A DNA stretch of 46,631 nt from Rhodocollybia butyracea (Eukaryota; Basidiomycota; Agaricomycetes; Agaricales; Omphalotaceae), in contig JADNRY010000462.1 in NCBI GenBank assembly GCA_015501585.1, forward strand, positions 1-46,631, read 5' to 3'. The notes below the pieces were generated by a model. That model did no database searches and had not been told where the DNA came from. It saw only the letters and a list, made by a program, of their open reading frames with translations. Position numbers and translations under genes: made by a program. Positions 43,580 through 46,631 of the stretch are shown in pieces. The first letter of the stretch is position 1. Every line of letters starts with the position of its first letter.

Positions 43580-44199
43580 TAGAGATGTCCACGAGTCCAA
43601 GTCTTCACAAGTACTCGCAGGTAAGATCCGTGGGAAAACCCGCAAGTATGTGACTCGCGGATCCCAGGATTCGTTTCCCACGGGTCAGGCGCGGGTCACA
43701 AGTCAGACATTTGCAATTTTCGGTTGACTTGCAAGTACTTGTGTGACTTGTGCAAGCAATATGAACTCATATATTTGTTGTTGGTGATCAAAACTTACAG
43801 TAATTAATAGCATCATATTTATTATAGTACTTATCAAGTACTGCCACACATGTTTGAGGTTGTAGACAGCTCACAGCGACTGAGCGCTTATTTCAGCGCC
43901 CAATCGCCGTAGGCTGTCTACAATCCAAAGCCTAACTGTCAGTACATTTTTACTTCATACCATAGTATGAAATTAGTGTAACAAGTAAAGTACAGGTTTT
44001 TAATAGCATTATACACTGTACAATCACTGTATGCAAGTAAATACTTGTGAATATAGCTGTAACTACTTGATTAGTGTGCGGATCCACAAGTAATACTTGC
44101 GAGTCAGTGACCCGTTTCCCACGAGTCAGGCCTTTTAGGCCACAAGTACTTGCGCTCCGGATCCAAGTATACTTGGATCCGGACTCGTGGACATCTCTA
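43580..44199. mobile_element. Non-autonomous hAT element, 620 bp
   Basis: Ends TAGAGATGTCCACGAGTCC and complement, flanked by the perfect 8-bp duplication GCAAGTAC (43572-43579 and 44200-44207). Subterminal AAGTACTTG, GGATCC and GTTTCCCACGGGTC words define the family found in pieces at 20005, 28917, 29880, 38163 and 38754. A central hairpin (43859-43924) pairs TTGTAGACAGC with GCTGTCTACAA. No gene. Confidence 0.9.
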
Positions 44200-44302
44200 G
44201 CAAGTACTAGTGTCCCTGTACACAGTACACTGGTGACTGAATAAGTTAGCATAGCAATCACAGGTTTATAATTGTAAGTGCTTACTCTAGCTCTCAGTTG
44301 TA

Positions 44303-44327
44303 CACAGACACACACACACACACACAC
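44303..44327. repeat. AC dinucleotide microsatellite
   Basis: About 11 CA units with one interruption. Confidence 0.9.
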
Positions 44328-44914
44328 AAAAAATACCAATGGCCCTGATATATATATAAATGTATACTTAGTAGGTCCTATAAGAACACTTCAGGCAACC
44401 CCCAACCCCAAAAGTACCAACTTAGGGTGAAAAAATAGTACAGAGAATTCCCAACCCATTTTGGGAATCCCTGCTCCATTTGGGAGTCCCGTCACTTCAG
44501 GCAACCACATATTTGGTCTTCTTAGTCTACACTTTTGTTACATTGACCTTACTAAAATGACCCAAAATCTTGGGCATATTCTTGGGAATCAGATCATGAC
44601 CTAGGGTTTTAAAGTTCGGTTCGGTTCAGTTTTTTCCCCTAATTTGGGAAAACCGGGAACTGCACCGGTGCTATAATTTTCAGAAATCACTGGTTCAGTG
44701 CAGTTTGTGAGTTTGCACTGGTTCAGTGCCACTCCGGTTACACAAGTCTGAACCGGTGCAAACACCAGTTATATAACACTCAAAACATTGTAATTAGCAT
44801 AATAATAAGTATTAAAACATAGCATATAACATTTATCACTATTACTGAGAGTTCATACATAGCTATAAACCAAAAGCAATGCTGTAACTAACATTTTGAT
44901 TGTGCACAGCTCAC

Positions 44915-45090
44915 ACCGGGGCAAGGACCGTGGCAGTTGAATGATGACTGCCTTTAACGCAGTGGTCAAGGCAGTGGGTAGGCAGTAGGGTAGGCAGTTG
45001 ATACCCGGCATAGCCGGTTTGGTGTAACGGTGACTGTCAGCACAGTTATCGGCATCAATGATGCCGCACCGTACCGCTACTGCCACGGCC
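44915..45090. repeat. Left arm of a 175-bp inverted repeat
   Basis: Nearly identical, in reverse complement, to 45692-45870 (shared blocks GGCAGTTGATACCCGGCATA, GTGCTGACA/TGTCAGCAC, GGCATCAATGATGCCG), with a 600-bp loop. GGCATCA.TGATGCC inside each arm is itself a palindrome. Confidence 0.85.
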
Positions 45091-45691
45091 ATACAACTTA
45101 TGGTTGCATATCGTTGCATATGGTATTTGGTAGTACTGTAGCTGTACTGTATATTAACTTCGTAAGGACTATATGGTATGGTGCAGGTAAAATTTAGTTT
45201 ATAGCTTGGAAAATCACATCATATTGAAAACTATGTCTACCCATTGAGAGTAAGTAACTCTTGAAGCATTCTCAAGTCTTTGTCTCCTAAGCAAAGGATC
45301 ATGTTGGCTCTTCTGCTCCTAGCACTGTATTTCAAAGCACTGTGCAATGATCAGACTAACCCCCAAGTAACCCCAACATTCAATTCTCAAGAGCCTGAGT
45401 AAGGGCACATGTGATTTCCCCTTCAAGTTCATGGTACTTGCTTGAAGCCCTTTTGAGCCACAAGTTATTTCAGTACTTATTCTACAAGTTTACAAACATC
45501 CAAGCTTTGGAGAAAAAGGACTAAGGACTTGGGATATTTTAAAGCAAGTTTTTAGGTTACTTACCTAAATGAGTAGATATTTTGCTCAATAAGAGGTGAT
45601 TTTCACTGTCGTACACTGCATTTTTACCGGCACCATACTATGAAGTCCCTAGGTACACTACTAGCAGTATGCCTGCAAACGTAAGTCGTAC

Positions 45692-45870
45692 GGTCACGGC
45701 AGTAGCGGTACAGTGCGGCATCATTGATGCCGATAACTGTGCTGACACAGTCATCATTACACCAAACCGGCTATGCCGGGTATCAACTGCCTACCCTACT
45801 GCCTACCCACTGCCTTGACCACTGCGTTAAAGGCAGTCATCATTCAACTGCCACGGTCCTTGCCCCCGGT
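45692..45870. repeat. Right arm of the 175-bp inverted repeat
   Basis: Complement of 44915-45090 with only a few substitutions and small indels, among them an extra C in the GCCCCC at its outer end. The two arms could form a long foldback. Confidence 0.85.
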
Positions 45871-46157
45871 TTCACGGCGACGCTAAGGCGCCTATTTTAG
45901 CGCTCAAAACCACGCAACTGGACTGCACCGGTTCTGTAAATTCTAAGATTTTACAGAACCTTGCACTGAACTGCAGTGCACCGGTGCACCGCGGTTCGGT
46001 GTGGTGCGGTTTGCAGTTTTTATTGGTTATATGAACTGCACTTTCAAACCCTAGGTGGGCATGTCCTAGGGATGCTAGGCCATGACCTGGGTAGCATAGG
46101 ATATGCCCTGGGTTCAAAGCTAAACCTACTGTTTATGCAAGTGACACATCCAAAGTC

Positions 46158-46442
46158 ATGTTTGCAGCTTCTTATTTCACTGAAGCAGCATACACACATT
46201 TCCAAAATCTGTTAAGGTGTGAAGAAAATGGACAAGATGTACTTGAGCTAATGTTCTGGGATCATTTTCTGGCTGCTTGTAGCAAGAGGTTTGGTCTGTA
46301 TGATGAGGTCTTAAATGCTCAGGCAAACTTGGATAAGATAGACTACCGGCGTTACCGTCTGATAGTAAGGTGCAGATGTCCTATTGTGCGGACGTCTGCG
46401 AGAAGTCTTAAGTCTGTTAAGTACTCTCCTGTAAGAGAGTAA
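46158..46442 (+). CDS. Possible exon of an unknown gene at the right edge
   Basis: A frame after an acceptor-like TTTGCAG (ends about 46169) reads ASYFTEAAYTHFQNLLRCEE, DVLELMFWDHFLAACSKRFG, YDEVLNAQANLDKIDYRRYR. It has soluble helical character but no known motif. It may be part of a gene continuing beyond the window or a transposon remnant; the final quarter, rich in Arg/Ser, is probably not coding. Confidence 0.25.
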   Translation: MFAASYFTEAAYTHFQNLLRCEENGQDVLELMFWDHFLAACSKRFGLYDEVLNAQANLDKIDYRRYRLIVRCRCPIVRTSARSLKSVKYSPVRE

Positions 46443-46631
46443 GTAATAGGTGATTTGCCTGGGCTTGGCCCCGTAAATGGAGAGTGCTCTGTATACTCCA
46501 AAAGGAGCCTAAGCTCAATCTCAGAGTACTCGACATTGAGGGTAAGCTGACCCCCAAACTGAGCGGGGCGAGTTGTCAAGATAATTGGTATTATATGATA
46601 CATAAGGTAATGGTAAGTCTAAAGGTCCATT

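Larger units (their letters stand above)
44600..46055. mobile_element. Transposon-like element with CCTAGGGTTT ends
   Basis: CCTAGGGTTT at 44600-44609 mirrors AAACCCTAGG at 46046-46055. Subterminal zones rich in CACTGGTTCAGTGC and GTGCACCGGTGCACC words resemble those of the hAT elements here. Inside are the paired inverted repeats at 44915 and 45692. No convincing 8-bp duplication and no transposase were found. Confidence 0.5.

Noticed and set aside
44600..46055. Confirmed hAT element with 8-bp duplication
   Set aside because: No matching 8-mers flank the ends at any reasonable boundary, so only a generic mobile-element call is made.

Overview
This looks like nuclear DNA of a basidiomycete fungus, most likely an Agaricomycete. 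The genes are cut by many short GT-AG introns (about 43-75 bp), and two families typical of these fungi are present: a DUF6534 seven-helix membrane protein and a DUF6535 protein. Most of the window is AT-rich repeat DNA; few genes are intact, and no tRNA, rRNA or other structural RNA gene could be confirmed. All calls come from reading the sequence and are not database results.

Layout. 1-5.7 kb: repeats, including a TA-flanked palindromic element (76-264) and a 1.3 kb hAT-type element (3494-4792) carrying a G-rich 20-bp tandem array. 5.7-6.3 kb: a small two-exon gene of unknown function. 6.4-16.7 kb: two decayed, diverged copies of one gene segment (copy A about 6.4-8.8 kb, copy B about 11.0-16.6 kb, plus a scrap near 10.85 kb), with the broken N-terminal part of a terpene synthase gene (minus strand, 9308-9851) between them. 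Copy B is split by a 2159-bp TG...CA element (13909-16067) flanked by the 5-bp duplication CTGTG, best read as a long solo LTR. It carries nine consecutive hairpins that share one apical sequence while their stems differ and covary, followed by a cluster of TGAGTCA half-palindromes. This is the most unusual signal in the window.

16.9-19.3 kb: a DUF6535 gene with one stop and two frameshifts. 20.3-22.05 kb: minus-strand fragments, one with a hAT-transposase-like motif and one 198-codon unknown frame. 26.19-27.68 kb: a 1484-bp LTR element with 152-bp LTRs and TTTTC target duplications, encoding only a gag-like protein. 28.1-30.4 kb: a weak broken frame and repeats.

30.6-32.7 kb: a cytochrome P450 gene (minus, 12 exons, 517 aa if one extra T in a T9 run is discounted). 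34.98-36.41 kb: a BAHD-type acyltransferase gene (plus, 2 exons, about 462 aa). These two lie head to head about 2.2 kb apart and could act on the same metabolite, but nothing in the sequence proves it. 37-41 kb: non-autonomous hAT elements with 8-bp target duplications (three datable insertions in the window: 38754-39375, 39698-40197, 43580-44199), a 111-bp mariner-like MITE and another palindromic element. 41.48-43.50 kb: a DUF6534 gene made of many very small exons. 43.6-46.6 kb: more repeats, including a pair of 175-bp inverted repeats, and a short open frame at the right edge.
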